From positions 25,202-89,201 of the forward strand of contig NZ_JACHXW010000027.1 of NCBI RefSeq assembly GCF_014192395.1: a DNA stretch of 64,000 nucleotides, given 5' to 3'. A model generated the notes under the pieces. That model saw only the letters and a list, made by a program, of their open reading frames with translations, searched no databases and had not been told where the DNA came from. The stretch comes from Paenibacillus endophyticus. Lineage in GTDB: Bacteria; Bacillota; Bacilli; Paenibacillales; Paenibacillaceae. The position numbers were made by a program, and so were the translations under genes. This document shows, in pieces, positions 27,092-36,779 of this stretch; the stretch's first letter is position 1, and every line of letters starts with the position of its first letter.

Positions 27092-29815
27092 ATGGCTACA
27101 CAAAATCATTATTCGGTTCGCACAACGCTGGACGCGGGTGGCAAATCTTACGCTTACTACCGTCTAGGCGGACTTGAAGAACAAGGATTAGGCGATATTT
27201 CCAAATTGCCTTTCTCTATTAAAGTATTGCTTGAGGCGGCTGTTCGCCAATTCGACGGACGCGCCATTACTCCAGAACATGTAAAGCAGCTTGCAACTTG
27301 GGCTGACGGACGCGAAGATAAAGAAATTCCTTTCATCCCTGCTCGTATCGTATTGCAGGATTTCACAGGCGTTCCCGTTGTCGTTGACCTTGCGGCAATG
27401 CGCGATACGGTGAAAAAAGCTGGCGGAGACCCGAAAAAAATCAACCCGCTCGTTCCGGTTGACCTTGTAATCGATCACTCCATCATGGTTGACGCATTCG
27501 GTACACCTGAAGCGCTTGAGTACAACACGAAGGTAGAGTTCGAGCGCAACGAAGAGCGTTACCGCTTCCTTCGCTGGGCACAAACGGCATTCGATAACTT
27601 CCGCGCGGTTCCGCCGGGCACAGGTATCGTTCACCAAGTTAACCTAGAGTACCTGGCATCCGTTGCTGCAACCAAAACAATCGACGGCGAAACGGTCGTA
27701 TTCCCTGATTCCCTCGTTGGTACGGATTCGCATACAACGATGATCAACGGACTCGGTGTTGTTGGCTGGGGCGTTGGCGGTATCGAGGCTGAAGCTGGTA
27801 TGCTTGGCCAACCGCTATATTTTGTAATGCCTGAGGTTATTGGCTTCAAATTGACTGGCAAGCTTGCGGAAGGCTCCACAGCAACTGACCTTGCGCTTAC
27901 CGTCACTCAAATTTTGCGTAAAAAAGGCGTTGTCGGCAAATTCGTTGAGTTCTTCGGCCCCGGCCTCTCGAACATCAGCCTTGCTGACCGTGCTACAGTT
28001 GCCAACATGGCTCCGGAATATGGCGCTACAATCGGCTTCTTCCCTGTAGATAACGAAACACTCAGCTACCTGCAGCAAACGGGTCGTTCTGAGGACCTTA
28101 TTGAGCTTGTAGGCTCTTACTATAAAGCACAAGATATGTTCCGCACGGACGATACACCGGATCCAGTATTTACGGATGTAGTTGAGCTTGACCTTTCAAC
28201 CATCGTTCCTTCCCTTGCAGGTCCAAAACGTCCGCAAGACCGCGTTGAGCTTACTGCAATGAAAGAATCGTTCAACAGCATCATCCGAACGCCGATCGAC
28301 AAAGGCGGATACGGCCTAAGCGACGAGAAAATCGAGCAAGTGGTAACGGTTAAGCACAATGACGGCCAAGTGAGCAAAATGGGCACTGGCGCAGTCGTAA
28401 TTGCCGCTATTACTAGCTGCACGAACACATCTAACCCAAGCGTAATGGTTGGCGCTGGCCTCGTGGCTAAGAAAGCTGTAGCCCTGGGACTTAAAAAACC
28501 TGCTTACGTTAAAAGCTCCCTGACGCCTGGCTCGCTCGTCGTTACGGAATACCTAACAAAAGCAAATCTAATCGAGCCGCTTGAAGCCCTTGGCTTCCAC
28601 GTTGCAGGCTACGGCTGCGCAACTTGTATCGGTAACTCCGGTCCGCTTCCGGATGAAGTCAGCAAAGCAATTGCCGACAACGATATGACGGTATCCGCCG
28701 TACTATCCGGTAACCGTAACTTCGAGGGTCGCGTCCATGCACAAGTAAAAGCAAACTACCTGGCTTCGCCGCCGCTTGTTATCGCTTATGCGCTTGCAGG
28801 TACGACTAATATCGATTTGACAACCGAACCTATCGGTTACACAGAGGACAACAAACCGGTATTCCTCAAAGATATCTGGCCTACGTCCCAAGAGATCAAC
28901 GACGCGATGACAGCTGCGCTTAACCCGCAAATGTTCCGCGATAAATACGAGAACGTGTTTACACAAAACGAGCGTTGGAACGCGATTTCGGTTCCTAAAG
29001 GCGAAAGCTACGAGTGGGATAACAAATCAACTTACATCCAAAACCCGCCGTTCTTCGAAAACCTTGGACCGGATTTAACCGACATTAAAGATATCCATTC
29101 GGCAAATGTGCTTGCGCTTATGGGCGATTCCGTAACAACGGATCATATCTCCCCTGCCGGCAACATTACCGTTAACAGCCCGGGCGGCCAATACTTGATC
29201 GACAACGGCGTTAAACGCGAAGACTTCAACTCGTACGGCTCACGCCGCGGTAACCACGAAGTCATGATGCGCGGAACGTTCGCGAACATCCGTATTCGTA
29301 ACCAAGTGGCTCCTGGCACAGAAGGCGGCGTAACGACTTACCTTCCAACTGACGAAGTGATGTCCATCTACGATGCTTCGATGAAATATCAGAAAGAAGG
29401 CAAAAACCTTGTTGTGCTTGCTGGTAAAGAGTACGGTACAGGCAGCTCCCGCGACTGGGCGGCAAAAGGTACTTTCCTTCTAGGCGTGAAAGCTGTCATC
29501 GCTGAAAGCTTCGAGCGTATTCACCGCTCCAATCTTGTCGGCATGGGCGTACTGCCGCTTCAATTCCCAGAGGGCCAAGGCTGGAAGACGCTTAACATTA
29601 CCGGCCGTGAAACGTTCGACATCGTTGGCTTGTCCAATGACGTAACGCCAGGCTTGCAAGTAACCGTTACAGCGACGCGCGAAGACGGCACGACATTCGA
29701 TTTCCCAGCGATTGTTCGTCTTGATTCCGTAGTTGACGTTGATTACTACCGCAACGGCGGCATCCTTCAAACGGTACTTCGCCAAATGATTGCGAACATG
29801 AACACAACAGCTTAA
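27092..29815 (+). CDS. acnA: Aconitate hydratase
   Basis: 907 residues, start at ATG 27092 behind AAAGAGGAG; the open frame further upstream lacks signals. A TCA-cycle enzyme that isomerises citrate to isocitrate via a [4Fe-4S] cluster. Visible: [20 protein letters not shown], cluster cysteines in [13 protein letters not shown] and [13 protein letters not shown], and swivel-domain [17 protein letters not shown]. Bacterial aconitases of this type (citB) can also bind RNA when the cluster is lost. Single-gene unit between an inverted-repeat leader and a strong terminator. Codon use looks highly optimised. Confidence 0.97.
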   Translation: MATQNHYSVRTTLDAGGKSYAYYRLGGLEEQGLGDISKLPFSIKVLLEAAVRQFDGRAITPEHVKQLATWADGREDKEIPFIPARIVLQDFTGVPVVVDLAAMRDTVKKAGGDPKKINPLVPVDLVIDHSIMVDAFGTPEALEYNTKVEFERNEERYRFLRWAQTAFDNFRAVPPGTGIVHQVNLEYLASVAATKTIDGETVVFPDSLVGTDSHTTMINGLGVVGWGVGGIEAEAGMLGQPLYFVMPEVIGFKLTGKLAEGSTATDLALTVTQILRKKGVVGKFVEFFGPGLSNISLADRATVANMAPEYGATIGFFPVDNETLSYLQQTGRSEDLIELVGSYYKAQDMFRTDDTPDPVFTDVVELDLSTIVPSLAGPKRPQDRVELTAMKESFNSIIRTPIDKGGYGLSDEKIEQVVTVKHNDGQVSKMGTGAVVIAAITSCTNTSNPSVMVGAGLVAKKAVALGLKKPAYVKSSLTPGSLVVTEYLTKANLIEPLEALGFHVAGYGCATCIGNSGPLPDEVSKAIADNDMTVSAVLSGNRNFEGRVHAQVKANYLASPPLVIAYALAGTTNIDLTTEPIGYTEDNKPVFLKDIWPTSQEINDAMTAALNPQMFRDKYENVFTQNERWNAISVPKGESYEWDNKSTYIQNPPFFENLGPDLTDIKDIHSANVLALMGDSVTTDHISPAGNITVNSPGGQYLIDNGVKREDFNSYGSRRGNHEVMMRGTFANIRIRNQVAPGTEGGVTTYLPTDEVMSIYDASMKYQKEGKNLVVLAGKEYGTGSSRDWAAKGTFLLGVKAVIAESFERIHRSNLVGMGVLPLQFPEGQGWKTLNITGRETFDIVGLSNDVTPGLQVTVTATREDGTTFDFPAIVRLDSVVDVDYYRNGGILQTVLRQMIANMNTTA

Positions 29816-29884
29816 TTGCTGAACAATGGGTGTACTCTTATTAGGTAAACCCGCTTGAACTTGAACCCATTTCGCAACATGCTC

Positions 29885-29935
29885 AAAATAACCTTCAACA
29901 CCACTGAACGAGTGGAGCTGAAGGTTATTTTTTTA
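29885..29935 (+). terminator. Terminator of acnA
   Basis: AATAACCTTCA (29887-29897) pairs with TGAAGGTTATT (29919-29929), with an inner CCACT/AGTGG stem and seven T after. Confidence 0.92.
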
Positions 29936-30016
29936 TCCTATATTACGCGTTATGTACAAGTAGATGCTAAAGTTTCCAACATTGATTTTCATGGAAGCCA
30001 CATCCTTTTACTACGC

Positions 30017-30056
30017 AAAAAAGAAGCAGCTCCGGAACTTATCCCAGAGCTGCTTC
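30017..30056 (-). terminator. Terminator of the IclR-type regulator gene
   Basis: GAAGCAGCTC and GAGCTGCTTC arms (30023-30056); TTTTTT follows on the minus strand. Confidence 0.9.
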
Positions 30057-30060
30057 CTGC

Positions 30061-30804
30061 CTATAAAATCATAATTCCCATTCGTTTGGCCGACTCCATC
30101 ATAACCGGAGCGTAATCCCGCATCGTCTGCATCGTTAATCTGCTTGCCGGACCCGAAACCGACAACGCGGCGGCCAGCTTGCCCGTCCGATTGAATATTG
30201 GAGCAGACAACGCAGCAGCGCCGGGCTCTCGCTCCTCAAAGCTTGTGGCATACCCTTGCTGGCAAATCTCCTCCAGCTGCTGCTTATAAAGATCCAGATC
30301 AATCGAATACAGCCATGCTGGATCTCCGAATATGCTCTCCTGCACCAATGGGTCAGAATAGGCAATGAGTACTTTGCTCGAAGCACCTGCATAAAGAGGA
30401 AGTCTTGCACCCACCGGCGCCACCCGCCTTACGGGTTGGTTGCTCTGTACGGCCTGCATGCGAATCCGCTCAGAGCCGTCTCTTACGTATATGCTAACTG
30501 TTTCTCCCAGCTGATCGCGAAGCCTCTCCATCTCTGGCAGCCAAATCGTAGCTTGATCATCAGAACGTGATATATTGGCGGATAGCTCCCACATTTTCAT
30601 ACCCAAATGATAACGGTCCGTCGAGCGATCCCGCTCAATGAAGCCCTTTTCTTCAAGCGTTGCAAGCATCCGGTGAACCGTGCTTTTGTGCAGGCCAACA
30701 TGTTCGGCAATCTCCGTCATCGCCCAGTCCGTTTTCGAAGTAAAACACAGTAAAATATCCAGCGCCCGATCCACTGCCCGAACCGTCGATTTTCCTTCTT
30801 CCAT
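30061..30804 (-). CDS. IclR-family transcriptional regulator
   Basis: 247 residues from ATG at 30804 (GGGAGGTG 7 nt upstream). The N-terminal winged helix-turn-helix has STVRAVDRALDILLCF and MTEIAEHVGLHKSTVHRMLA; the C-terminal GAF-like effector domain has GARLPLYAGASSKVLIAY and YATSFEEREPGAAALSAPIF. The family controls catabolic operons in response to small acids or sugars. It is monocistronic, convergent with acnA and divergent from the hydrolase gene, so its target could be the latter; inference only. Confidence 0.92.
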   Translation of the reverse strand: MEEGKSTVRAVDRALDILLCFTSKTDWAMTEIAEHVGLHKSTVHRMLATLEEKGFIERDRSTDRYHLGMKMWELSANISRSDDQATIWLPEMERLRDQLGETVSIYVRDGSERIRMQAVQSNQPVRRVAPVGARLPLYAGASSKVLIAYSDPLVQESIFGDPAWLYSIDLDLYKQQLEEICQQGYATSFEEREPGAAALSAPIFNRTGKLAAALSVSGPASRLTMQTMRDYAPVMMESAKRMGIMIL

Positions 30805-30989
30805 GCAGCTGCACCTCCCATTCAAAGGGTTTCATCCAATGAAACCGATTCTCATTCAGTATAACTCATTGCTTCCATCCACGTAAAGAAAAGTTCTTTA
30901 CATTACAGCAATATTACAAATGATTAACATTACCTCGACATCAATTGACAGGCTCCTAGGACCGGACTACGATAAAAGTACTAGAAACA

Positions 30990-31003
30990 AAAAGCGCTTA
31001 CAA
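30990..31003. promoter_or_regulatory. Cre-like site upstream of the hydrolase gene
   Basis: AAAAGCGCTTACAA reads TTGTAAGCGCTTTT on the other strand, close to the CcpA cre core TGTAAGCGCTTACA. Position about 60 nt before the start. By-eye match. Confidence 0.4.
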
Positions 31004-31058
31004 CTTATGGCTTGTTTAAGACCATATAGACGTTTGCACGCAGAGGGAGGACACCGAC

Positions 31059-32111
31059 ATGAGCACGATAATGACACCAATGCCGCTTGAAGGCGGGTTC
31101 CCGCAGAGCCTTCAACCCTTTCCGCTCGGAGATTCCGACCATTCATTCCTCTTGCGAAGAACGAGAAGCCGCGGCAAGCATTTGCTTATTGCGTCTGTCG
31201 CTTCCGTAACCGCCATGTGCTTGCTTGCCATCATTATCTTTCACGGCTATGTGGCTTGGATGCTTGCTTATCCTTATGTGGCTCCGCTCTCCTCCAATCC
31301 GCAAGCGGCTATCGGCCTAGATTACGAGGATGTCATTTTCCCTAGTAAAAGCGGCGATACGACGGTCAGCGGCTGGTTCATTCCTGCAGATGCGGATAGC
31401 ACATTGTCTGAGCCCTCTGCTCGAACGGTCGTTTTCAGCCACGGATACGGTGCCAATCGTGAAGAATCATGGGTACCTATGTATGAACTCTCCAAGCTGC
31501 TTCACGGCTTGAATTACAATATATTGCTTTTCGACTATGGATACGCCTCGAAGCAATACAAAGCTCCGGCAACAGGAGGTCTGGAGGAGTCGCAGCAGCT
31601 GCTTGCAGCTGTTGATTACGCCAAGTCACGCGGGGCAGAGGACATCGTCGTATGGGGCTTCTCAATGGGCGCAGGCACTGCCCTGCAAGCTGCCCTTCAG
31701 ACTGATGTGATCGATGCTATGATTCTTGACAGCTTATTTATCCCAAGCTCAGAAGCATTGTTCGATAACTTGAATCAATTCGTATCCTTGCCGGATTTCT
31801 CATTGCCATTAATTGAATCCATGATTCCATTATGGACGGGAACGAGCTTCGGCTCCATTCCAGCCAGCGAAGTCATCGCTAATGTGTATGATATCCCGTT
31901 GTTCATCATCCATGGCACCAACGATGTGAAAGCCCCTTTCGAAACAGCCGAAGCGATTGCCGAAGGCCAAGGAAACGTTCTTTCCCGCTCTTGGATCGTA
32001 CAGGATGGCAAGCACGAGCTGCTGTTCCAGGTTCATCCGAGCGAATATATTCAGAGAGCTGCTTTGTTTCTCAGCCAAGTCGATCAGCAGCTCCAAGCTG
32101 AACGAATATAA
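31059..32111 (+). CDS. Membrane-anchored alpha/beta hydrolase
   Basis: 350 residues. A membrane helix at about 42-62 (LLIASVASVTAMCLLAIIIF) anchors an extracytoplasmic alpha/beta hydrolase. Oxyanion-type VVFSHGYGANREES, nucleophile elbow GFSMGAG with Ser202, acid Asp in HGTNDVKAPF and His in GKHELLF complete a triad. Substrate unknown; this branch includes lipases, esterases and peptidases. GGAGGACACCGAC precedes the ATG. Confidence 0.85.
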   Translation: MSTIMTPMPLEGGFPQSLQPFPLGDSDHSFLLRRTRSRGKHLLIASVASVTAMCLLAIIIFHGYVAWMLAYPYVAPLSSNPQAAIGLDYEDVIFPSKSGDTTVSGWFIPADADSTLSEPSARTVVFSHGYGANREESWVPMYELSKLLHGLNYNILLFDYGYASKQYKAPATGGLEESQQLLAAVDYAKSRGAEDIVVWGFSMGAGTALQAALQTDVIDAMILDSLFIPSSEALFDNLNQFVSLPDFSLPLIESMIPLWTGTSFGSIPASEVIANVYDIPLFIIHGTNDVKAPFETAEAIAEGQGNVLSRSWIVQDGKHELLFQVHPSEYIQRAALFLSQVDQQLQAERI

Positions 32112-32192
32112 TCGACAAGCACGACATAAGCCCCTTTGACAACGAATACATCTAACATAGATGCACTTGTTGCAACAAAGGAGGCGATGGTC

Positions 32193-33278
32193 GTGCTTTT
32201 TGTTTACGGAGCGCTCATGCCCGTTCGCGTCATGGAATTGATTCGCCATTGGAAGCTGCAAGAAAAGGAGCATGCTGCTTTTATTATGCAAGCATCGCCG
32301 GAGCTCGAACCGCAATACGTTCAGCTTATTCAATCCTGGGAGCCCGTTTTCTCCCAAACTGCCCATTATACGAATCAGCGGCTGGATGAATGGCTTCCTT
32401 ATCCTACTCGTTTGCCTGCCTATGTGGAGCAAACGATCGAATCCCTGATTGATGCGGCGCTTGAGCAGTCCCGTACGTATATCGATCAGCTGTCACAGCT
32501 CATGGAGCGCACAGCTGCTGTCTCAACGCCGCTATCCCGAACCGTTATGCTGCATGCGATTCGGGAATCAAACTATTACGTCGGCTTAATGAGCGCTTAC
32601 CGCCAAGGCGCGAACCGTTCTTCGAGCCGTGAGCAAAGCGCACCTCTTCAACGTGTTCCCGTTGGCGGGCATCAGCTGCCGCCGCTTCCTTATGCTTACG
32701 ATGCGCTTGAGCCCTATATAGATGAGCAAACAATGCGTATCCATCACGATATTCATCATCAAGCCTATGTCGACGGCCTGAATAAAGCTGAACTGCAGCT
32801 GCAAGCCGCGCGTGAATCGAATAGATTCGAGCTCGTCAAGCATTGGGAGCGCGAGCTTGCCTTCAACGGCGCCGGGCATTATTTGCACACACTGTTCTGG
32901 AGCATCATGTCACCTTATGGCGGGGGTGAGCCGGTCGGGGCGCTGAGCCAGCAGCTCCGAACCGATTTCGGCAGCCCGGCAGCTTTCCAGAGGCAGTTCA
33001 GCGAAGCAGCCATAAAGGTGGAAGGCGGCGGATGGGCTCTTCTCGTATGGAGCCCGCGCAGCAGAAGACTTGAAATATTGATGGCCGAGAAGCATCAGAA
33101 CCTGTCGCAATGGGATGTTGTTCCTATTCTCGCACTCGATGTGTGGGAGCATGCCTATTACCTCAAGCATCAAAACAATCGTGCCGATTATGTTCAAAGC
33201 TGGTGGAACGTTGTCATATGGCCGTTCGTGAACGAGCGCTTTGAGGAAGCACGCAAACTAACATGGGCCCCCTACTAG
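32193..33278 (+). CDS. Superoxide dismutase with N-terminal extension (DUF2935-like domain fused)
   Basis: 361 residues from GTG at 32193, supported by AAAGGAGG 8 nt upstream; a TTG at 32136 opens the same frame without a signal. Residues 1-145 form a helical domain with RVMELIRHWKLQEKEHAAFI, similar to DUF2935-type proteins. The C-terminal 200 residues are a Fe/Mn superoxide dismutase with all four metal ligands present (His in RIHHDIHHQAYV, His in GAGHYLHTLFW, Asp and His in [13 protein letters not shown]). It differs from the plain sodA at 38.8 kb. N-terminally extended SodF-type enzymes are known in Bacillus. Function of the first domain is unknown. Confidence 0.85.
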   Translation: MLFVYGALMPVRVMELIRHWKLQEKEHAAFIMQASPELEPQYVQLIQSWEPVFSQTAHYTNQRLDEWLPYPTRLPAYVEQTIESLIDAALEQSRTYIDQLSQLMERTAAVSTPLSRTVMLHAIRESNYYVGLMSAYRQGANRSSSREQSAPLQRVPVGGHQLPPLPYAYDALEPYIDEQTMRIHHDIHHQAYVDGLNKAELQLQAARESNRFELVKHWERELAFNGAGHYLHTLFWSIMSPYGGGEPVGALSQQLRTDFGSPAAFQRQFSEAAIKVEGGGWALLVWSPRSRRLEILMAEKHQNLSQWDVVPILALDVWEHAYYLKHQNNRADYVQSWWNVVIWPFVNERFEEARKLTWAPY

Positions 33279-33288
33279 TTCCGTTATG

Positions 33289-33590
33289 CAAGGTGAAACG
33301 GCTGTCGCCGTCCTTTGGCGGCGCAGCGCGTTTCATACCGAGAAATATAGAGAAAGGATGGCGAAATCATATACTTTCCTATATTTTAAGAAGAAACGCC
33401 TGACGGCGTACTTTCTATAGACGCCATCGTTTCGACGAAACGTATAGAGAAAGGATGAGCAAACTCATATGCTTTCCTATACGTCAAGCGCAAACGGCTG
33501 AAGCCGTCCTCTGTGGCAAAAGCAGTCGTTTCGCGGAGATAGAAAAGCAAATTTTCATGTGAAAACATATAAATGCTTATCTATCAACAA
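33289..33590 (+). repeat. Three tandem copies of the ~98-bp dispersed hairpin element
   Basis: Units begin with AAACGGCT-like blocks at 33295, 33393 and 33491. Each has a GC-rich hairpin (e.g. GTCGCCGTCC/GGCGGC), then ATATAGAGAAAGGAT and a distal ACTTTCCTATAT that pairs with it. The first unit matches the element at 9846-9948 closely. Starts about 11 nt past the superoxide dismutase stop; this fills the 33279-33634 gap. Confidence 0.85.
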
Positions 33591-33624
33591 AAGCCCGACA
33601 GGGATGCTCCCTAGTCGGACTTTA
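33590..33624 (-). terminator. Terminator of folE
   Basis: AAGCCCGAC (33591-33599) with AGTCGGACTT (33613-33622) and inner GGGA/TCCC; TTTTGTTG follows on the minus strand. Confidence 0.75.
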
Positions 33625-33634
33625 TGTTGTCATG

Positions 33635-34228
33635 CTATTGCTTAAGCAGAGTAAGGAACTCGGAACGAAGGGCGGAATTGGTACGGAATTCGCCTCTCAC
33701 AGCGGATGTGACCGTCTTGCTGCCAGGTTTTTTCACGCCGCGCGCGCACATGCAGAGATGCTCGCCTTCCACCACGACCATTACGCCATGAGGCTGCATC
33801 TCCTCATCGAGGATGTCTGCGATTTGTGATGTAATACGCTCTTGCACCTGCAGGCGGCGGGTAACCGCTTCTACGAGTCTTGCAAGCTTGCTAAGCCCTG
33901 CTATTTTGCCGCTTGGCAAGTAGCCGATATGCGCTTTCCCGAAGAATGGAGCCATATGATGCTCGCATTGGCTGTAGTAGACGATGTCTTTGACAATGAC
34001 CAGCTCTTCATGCTGCTCATCGAAAGTTACGCCCAGCACCTCGCGAGGATCGACCTCATAGCCGGCAAAAATTTCCTCATACATCCGAGTTACACGAGCA
34101 GGAGTTTCAAGCAAACCTTCGCGCTCGACATTTTCACCAATCAGCTTCAATACTTCTTTTATATGATACTCAATCTGTTCACGATTGCTCGTTACAGCCG
34201 AATTGACGTAGTCTTTCCTTCCCGCCAT
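33635..34228 (-). CDS. folE: GTP cyclohydrolase I
   Basis: 197 residues. Converts GTP to 7,8-dihydroneopterin triphosphate, the first step to folate (and to queuosine precursors; queG lies 1 kb away). Blocks: [39 protein letters not shown] with Zn ligands Cys88 and His91, [17 protein letters not shown] with the third Zn Cys, and [19 protein letters not shown] sits 9 nt before the ATG. Confidence 0.96.
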   Translation of the reverse strand: MAGRKDYVNSAVTSNREQIEYHIKEVLKLIGENVEREGLLETPARVTRMYEEIFAGYEVDPREVLGVTFDEQHEELVIVKDIVYYSQCEHHMAPFFGKAHIGYLPSGKIAGLSKLARLVEAVTRRLQVQERITSQIADILDEEMQPHGVMVVVEGEHLCMCARGVKKPGSKTVTSAVRGEFRTNSALRSEFLTLLKQ

Positions 34229-34263
34229 TTCCGAATTCTCCTCCCGCCTCCCTCACGAAAACT

Positions 34264-34485
34264 TTATTTCCGAGGCATTTTTTGGTTTTTCATCATGTGC
34301 TGCGCCTTTTGCATTTGCTGCTTATTAAGGTTGTAGCCCATTTGCTTGGCCATCTTCTGAATCATTTCCGGATCGTTCTGCATCTTCTCAAGCTGCTTGC
34401 GCAGATAGAATACCCCTACAAAAAATCCCCCAACCGCTCCTGCCAATAATGTAACGATAGGAACTACGATATTAACCCAAGACAT
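34264..34485 (-). CDS. Small membrane protein, UPF0154 (YneF-like)
   Basis: 73 residues from ATG at 34485; a GTG at 34494 with AAAGGG ahead is equally usable. Hydrophobic residues 4-27 (VNIVVPIVTLLAGAVGGFFV) form one membrane helix, followed by a basic Met/Gln-rich tail with KQMGYNLNKQQMQ, as in YneF of Bacillus. Function is unknown. Sits between folE and ogt on the same strand. Confidence 0.85.
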   Translation of the reverse strand: MSWVNIVVPIVTLLAGAVGGFFVGVFYLRKQLEKMQNDPEMIQKMAKQMGYNLNKQQMQKAQHMMKNQKMPRK

Positions 34486-34608
34486 ACCTTTCACCAGACC
34501 CTTTCTATATCTCCTGCTGTGTGTATAATGTTCCCATGATAGCATGTTCATCCCGTACGCGCAACGAACGTATTCTTGCAGGTTCTTCCTTTTTTGGAAC
34601 GGAATCCA

Positions 34609-35148
34609 TCACTTATTCCTAACGGTTTGCTCTAGGCCGAGCAGCGCTATTTTAATAGGCAACCCGCCGCCGTACCCCACCATTTGGCCGCTTGCTCCAA
34701 TCACGCGATGGCATGGCACAATAATCGAAACCGGGTTGCGGTTATTCGCCCCGCCTACTGCACGCATCGCGCCTGGCTGGCCTATCATAACGGCGATATC
34801 CTTGTAGGTTCTTGTCTCTCCATACGGGATTTGCTCAAGAGCCGCCCACACTTTTTTCTGAAAAGGCGTGCCGTGCATGTGCAGGGGAAGATCGAACTGC
34901 TGCAGGCTTCCTTCAAAATAAAGCTTAAGTTGCTTGTCAGCCTCTTTAAGCAAAACATGGTTAGCCTTTTCAACCAATACCATATCTGCAGCATGCTGGC
35001 CCAATTGCCGACCAGCCCACTGACGGAACCTCTCCGAGGCAGCCTCGTACGGGGCAAAATCCAAATAACAAATGGCTTCGTCATTAACTGTCAGCGTTAA
35101 CGGACCGATAGGCGTATCCATTGTTGTCGCATAAAACGTTTCACTCAC
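34609..35148 (-). CDS. ogt: Methylated-DNA--protein-cysteine methyltransferase
   Basis: 179 residues from GTG at 35148 (AGGTG 6 nt upstream; GTG at 35157 has no signal). Suicide repair protein that takes a methyl group from O6-methylguanine. Visible: FQKKVWAALEQIPYGETRTY, AVGGANNRNPVSIIVPCHRV with acceptor Cys in PCHRV, and VGYGGGLPIKIALLGLE. The gene overlaps the 3' end of queG, so it is translationally coupled in the lepB-rnhA-queG operon. Confidence 0.94.
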   Translation of the reverse strand: MSETFYATTMDTPIGPLTLTVNDEAICYLDFAPYEAASERFRQWAGRQLGQHAADMVLVEKANHVLLKEADKQLKLYFEGSLQQFDLPLHMHGTPFQKKVWAALEQIPYGETRTYKDIAVMIGQPGAMRAVGGANNRNPVSIIVPCHRVIGASGQMVGYGGGLPIKIALLGLEQTVRNK

Positions 35149-36328
35149 CGTGGTCACCTGCTTCTATCGCGGACTGTTCAGTCCTTTTGCCTTCACTTAG
35201 CGCGAATAGCGCATTATGAATCATTTGCAGCGCTTCTTCATCGCTTTCTTTATCAGAAGCGGCTTGCAATGCAGCGCTCGCTTGCTCTCCGCCGATTCTG
35301 CCAAGCGACCATGCTGCCGTCCCGCGCAGCACCGGGCGCGTATCCTGCTCCAGCACCCTTATTAAATCCGGTACTGCGCTTGCTTCTTTGAAGTTGCCAA
35401 GCGCGATAACCGCATTGCGCTGAATCGGCTTTTTACCGCGCCATGCCGAGGAGGTTCGGCCGTATCTGGACTGAAACTCCTTGTTGCCAATTGTCAACAA
35501 AGGAACAAGCAAAGGCTTCACCAGCTCATGCTCGGGCTGCAGCTCCGGCTGATGCGTCCAGCTTTTGCCTCGGTTCACCGGGCAGACGGTTTGACACGTA
35601 TCGCAGCCGTAGAGCCGATTGCCGATTTTGCGCATAAACTCATCTGACAGCATGCCCTTCGTCTGCGTAACGAAGGAAATACAGCGACTCGAATTCAGCT
35701 GTCCCGGTCCAACCAGCGCATCGGTCGGACACGCATCGATGCATTTCGTGCACGTTCCGCAGCTTTCAGTGACAGGCTCATCCGGTGCGAAAGGCAAATT
35801 CGTAATCATCTCGCCAAGATATATCCATGATCCAAGCTCAGGCGAGATGATCGAGCAATTCTTAGCGCTCCAGCCAATGCCTGCACGCTCTGCTACGGCT
35901 CGGTCCGACAAGGCTCCCGTATCGACCATGCTTTCTGCACGCAGCTCAGGAACCCGCTCCCGAAGCCACGCCTCAAGCTTGGCCAGCCTGTCGCGGAGTA
36001 CCTTATGGTAATCTTCTCCCCACGCCGAACGGGACATAATACCCCGCCTTGCTCCAGGCTCCGATTTGGGCGGATCCTTCAGCTTCGAGGGATATGCGAT
36101 TGCAATCGCAATGATTGACTGTGGATTATCGAATAACAATGCGGGATTCGTACGCTTCTCGATGTCAGGCTCCTCGAAGCCCGACTCTCGGCCAAGCTCG
36201 CGGTGGCGCAGCAATATTTGCTTTAGGGATACAAACGGATCTGCCGAAGCAATGCCGATTTTGTCGATACCCAGACTCTTCGCAGCCGCCTGCATCTCCG
36301 CTTTCAGCTTTTCCCATTTATCGCTCAT
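35141..36328 (-). CDS. queG: Epoxyqueuosine reductase
   Basis: 395 residues. Performs the last step of queuosine synthesis in tRNA, reducing epoxyqueuosine with cobalamin and two [4Fe-4S] clusters. The N-terminal part has MVDTGALSDRAVAERAGIGW; clusters are bound by CGTCTKCIDACPTDA (Cys190-200), Cys216 and YGCDTCQTVCPVNRG. A HEAT-like C-terminus follows, NAVIALGNFKEASAVPDLIR. The start lies 3 nt after the rnhA stop. Confidence 0.96.
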   Translation of the reverse strand: MSDKWEKLKAEMQAAAKSLGIDKIGIASADPFVSLKQILLRHRELGRESGFEEPDIEKRTNPALLFDNPQSIIAIAIAYPSKLKDPPKSEPGARRGIMSRSAWGEDYHKVLRDRLAKLEAWLRERVPELRAESMVDTGALSDRAVAERAGIGWSAKNCSIISPELGSWIYLGEMITNLPFAPDEPVTESCGTCTKCIDACPTDALVGPGQLNSSRCISFVTQTKGMLSDEFMRKIGNRLYGCDTCQTVCPVNRGKSWTHQPELQPEHELVKPLLVPLLTIGNKEFQSRYGRTSSAWRGKKPIQRNAVIALGNFKEASAVPDLIRVLEQDTRPVLRGTAAWSLGRIGGEQASAALQAASDKESDEEALQMIHNALFALSEGKRTEQSAIEAGDHGE

Positions 36329-36331
36329 ACG

Positions 36332-36766
36332 CTACAACCGTTTAATCGCTGCACGAGCAAGCTCGTCACAGCGATTGTTCCATTCATTGTCACTGTGGCC
36401 TTTTACCTTTACGTATTCTACCTTATGCTTCTTCATAAGCTCCCAAAGCGCCTTCCAAAGCTCTTGATTCTCAACGGGCTCTTGCTTGCTGTTTTTCCAG
36501 CCGTTGCGGAGCCAACCTTTAATCCAGCCCTTCTGAAAGCAATTCACGACATATGCGGAATCGCTGTACACCTTGACCTGACACGGCTCCTTCAGAATGC
36601 ATAGGCCTTCGATCACGGCTTGGATCTCCATGCGATTGTTTGTCGTGTGCTTCTCCGCGCCTGAGATTTCCTTCTGATGGACGCCAAAAAAGAGCACCGC
36701 TCCCCAGCCGCCCGGACCCGGGTTGCCAGAGCATGCTCCATCCGTATAGATCATAACGTCCTTCAT
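36332..36766 (-). CDS. rnhA: Ribonuclease HI
   Basis: 144 residues. Cleaves RNA in RNA-DNA hybrids. Catalytic carboxylates D9 (MIYTDGACSGNPGPGGWG), E47 (TTNNRMEIQAVIEG), D69 (VYSDSAYVV) and D134 (NRCDELAR) are all present, with the His of KVKGHSDNEWN. AAGGAGG lies 8 nt before the ATG; the lepB stop is 13 nt upstream. Confidence 0.96.
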   Translation of the reverse strand: MKDVMIYTDGACSGNPGPGGWGAVLFFGVHQKEISGAEKHTTNNRMEIQAVIEGLCILKEPCQVKVYSDSAYVVNCFQKGWIKGWLRNGWKNSKQEPVENQELWKALWELMKKHKVEYVKVKGHSDNEWNNRCDELARAAIKRL

Positions 36767-36779
36767 AGTTGAATCCTCC

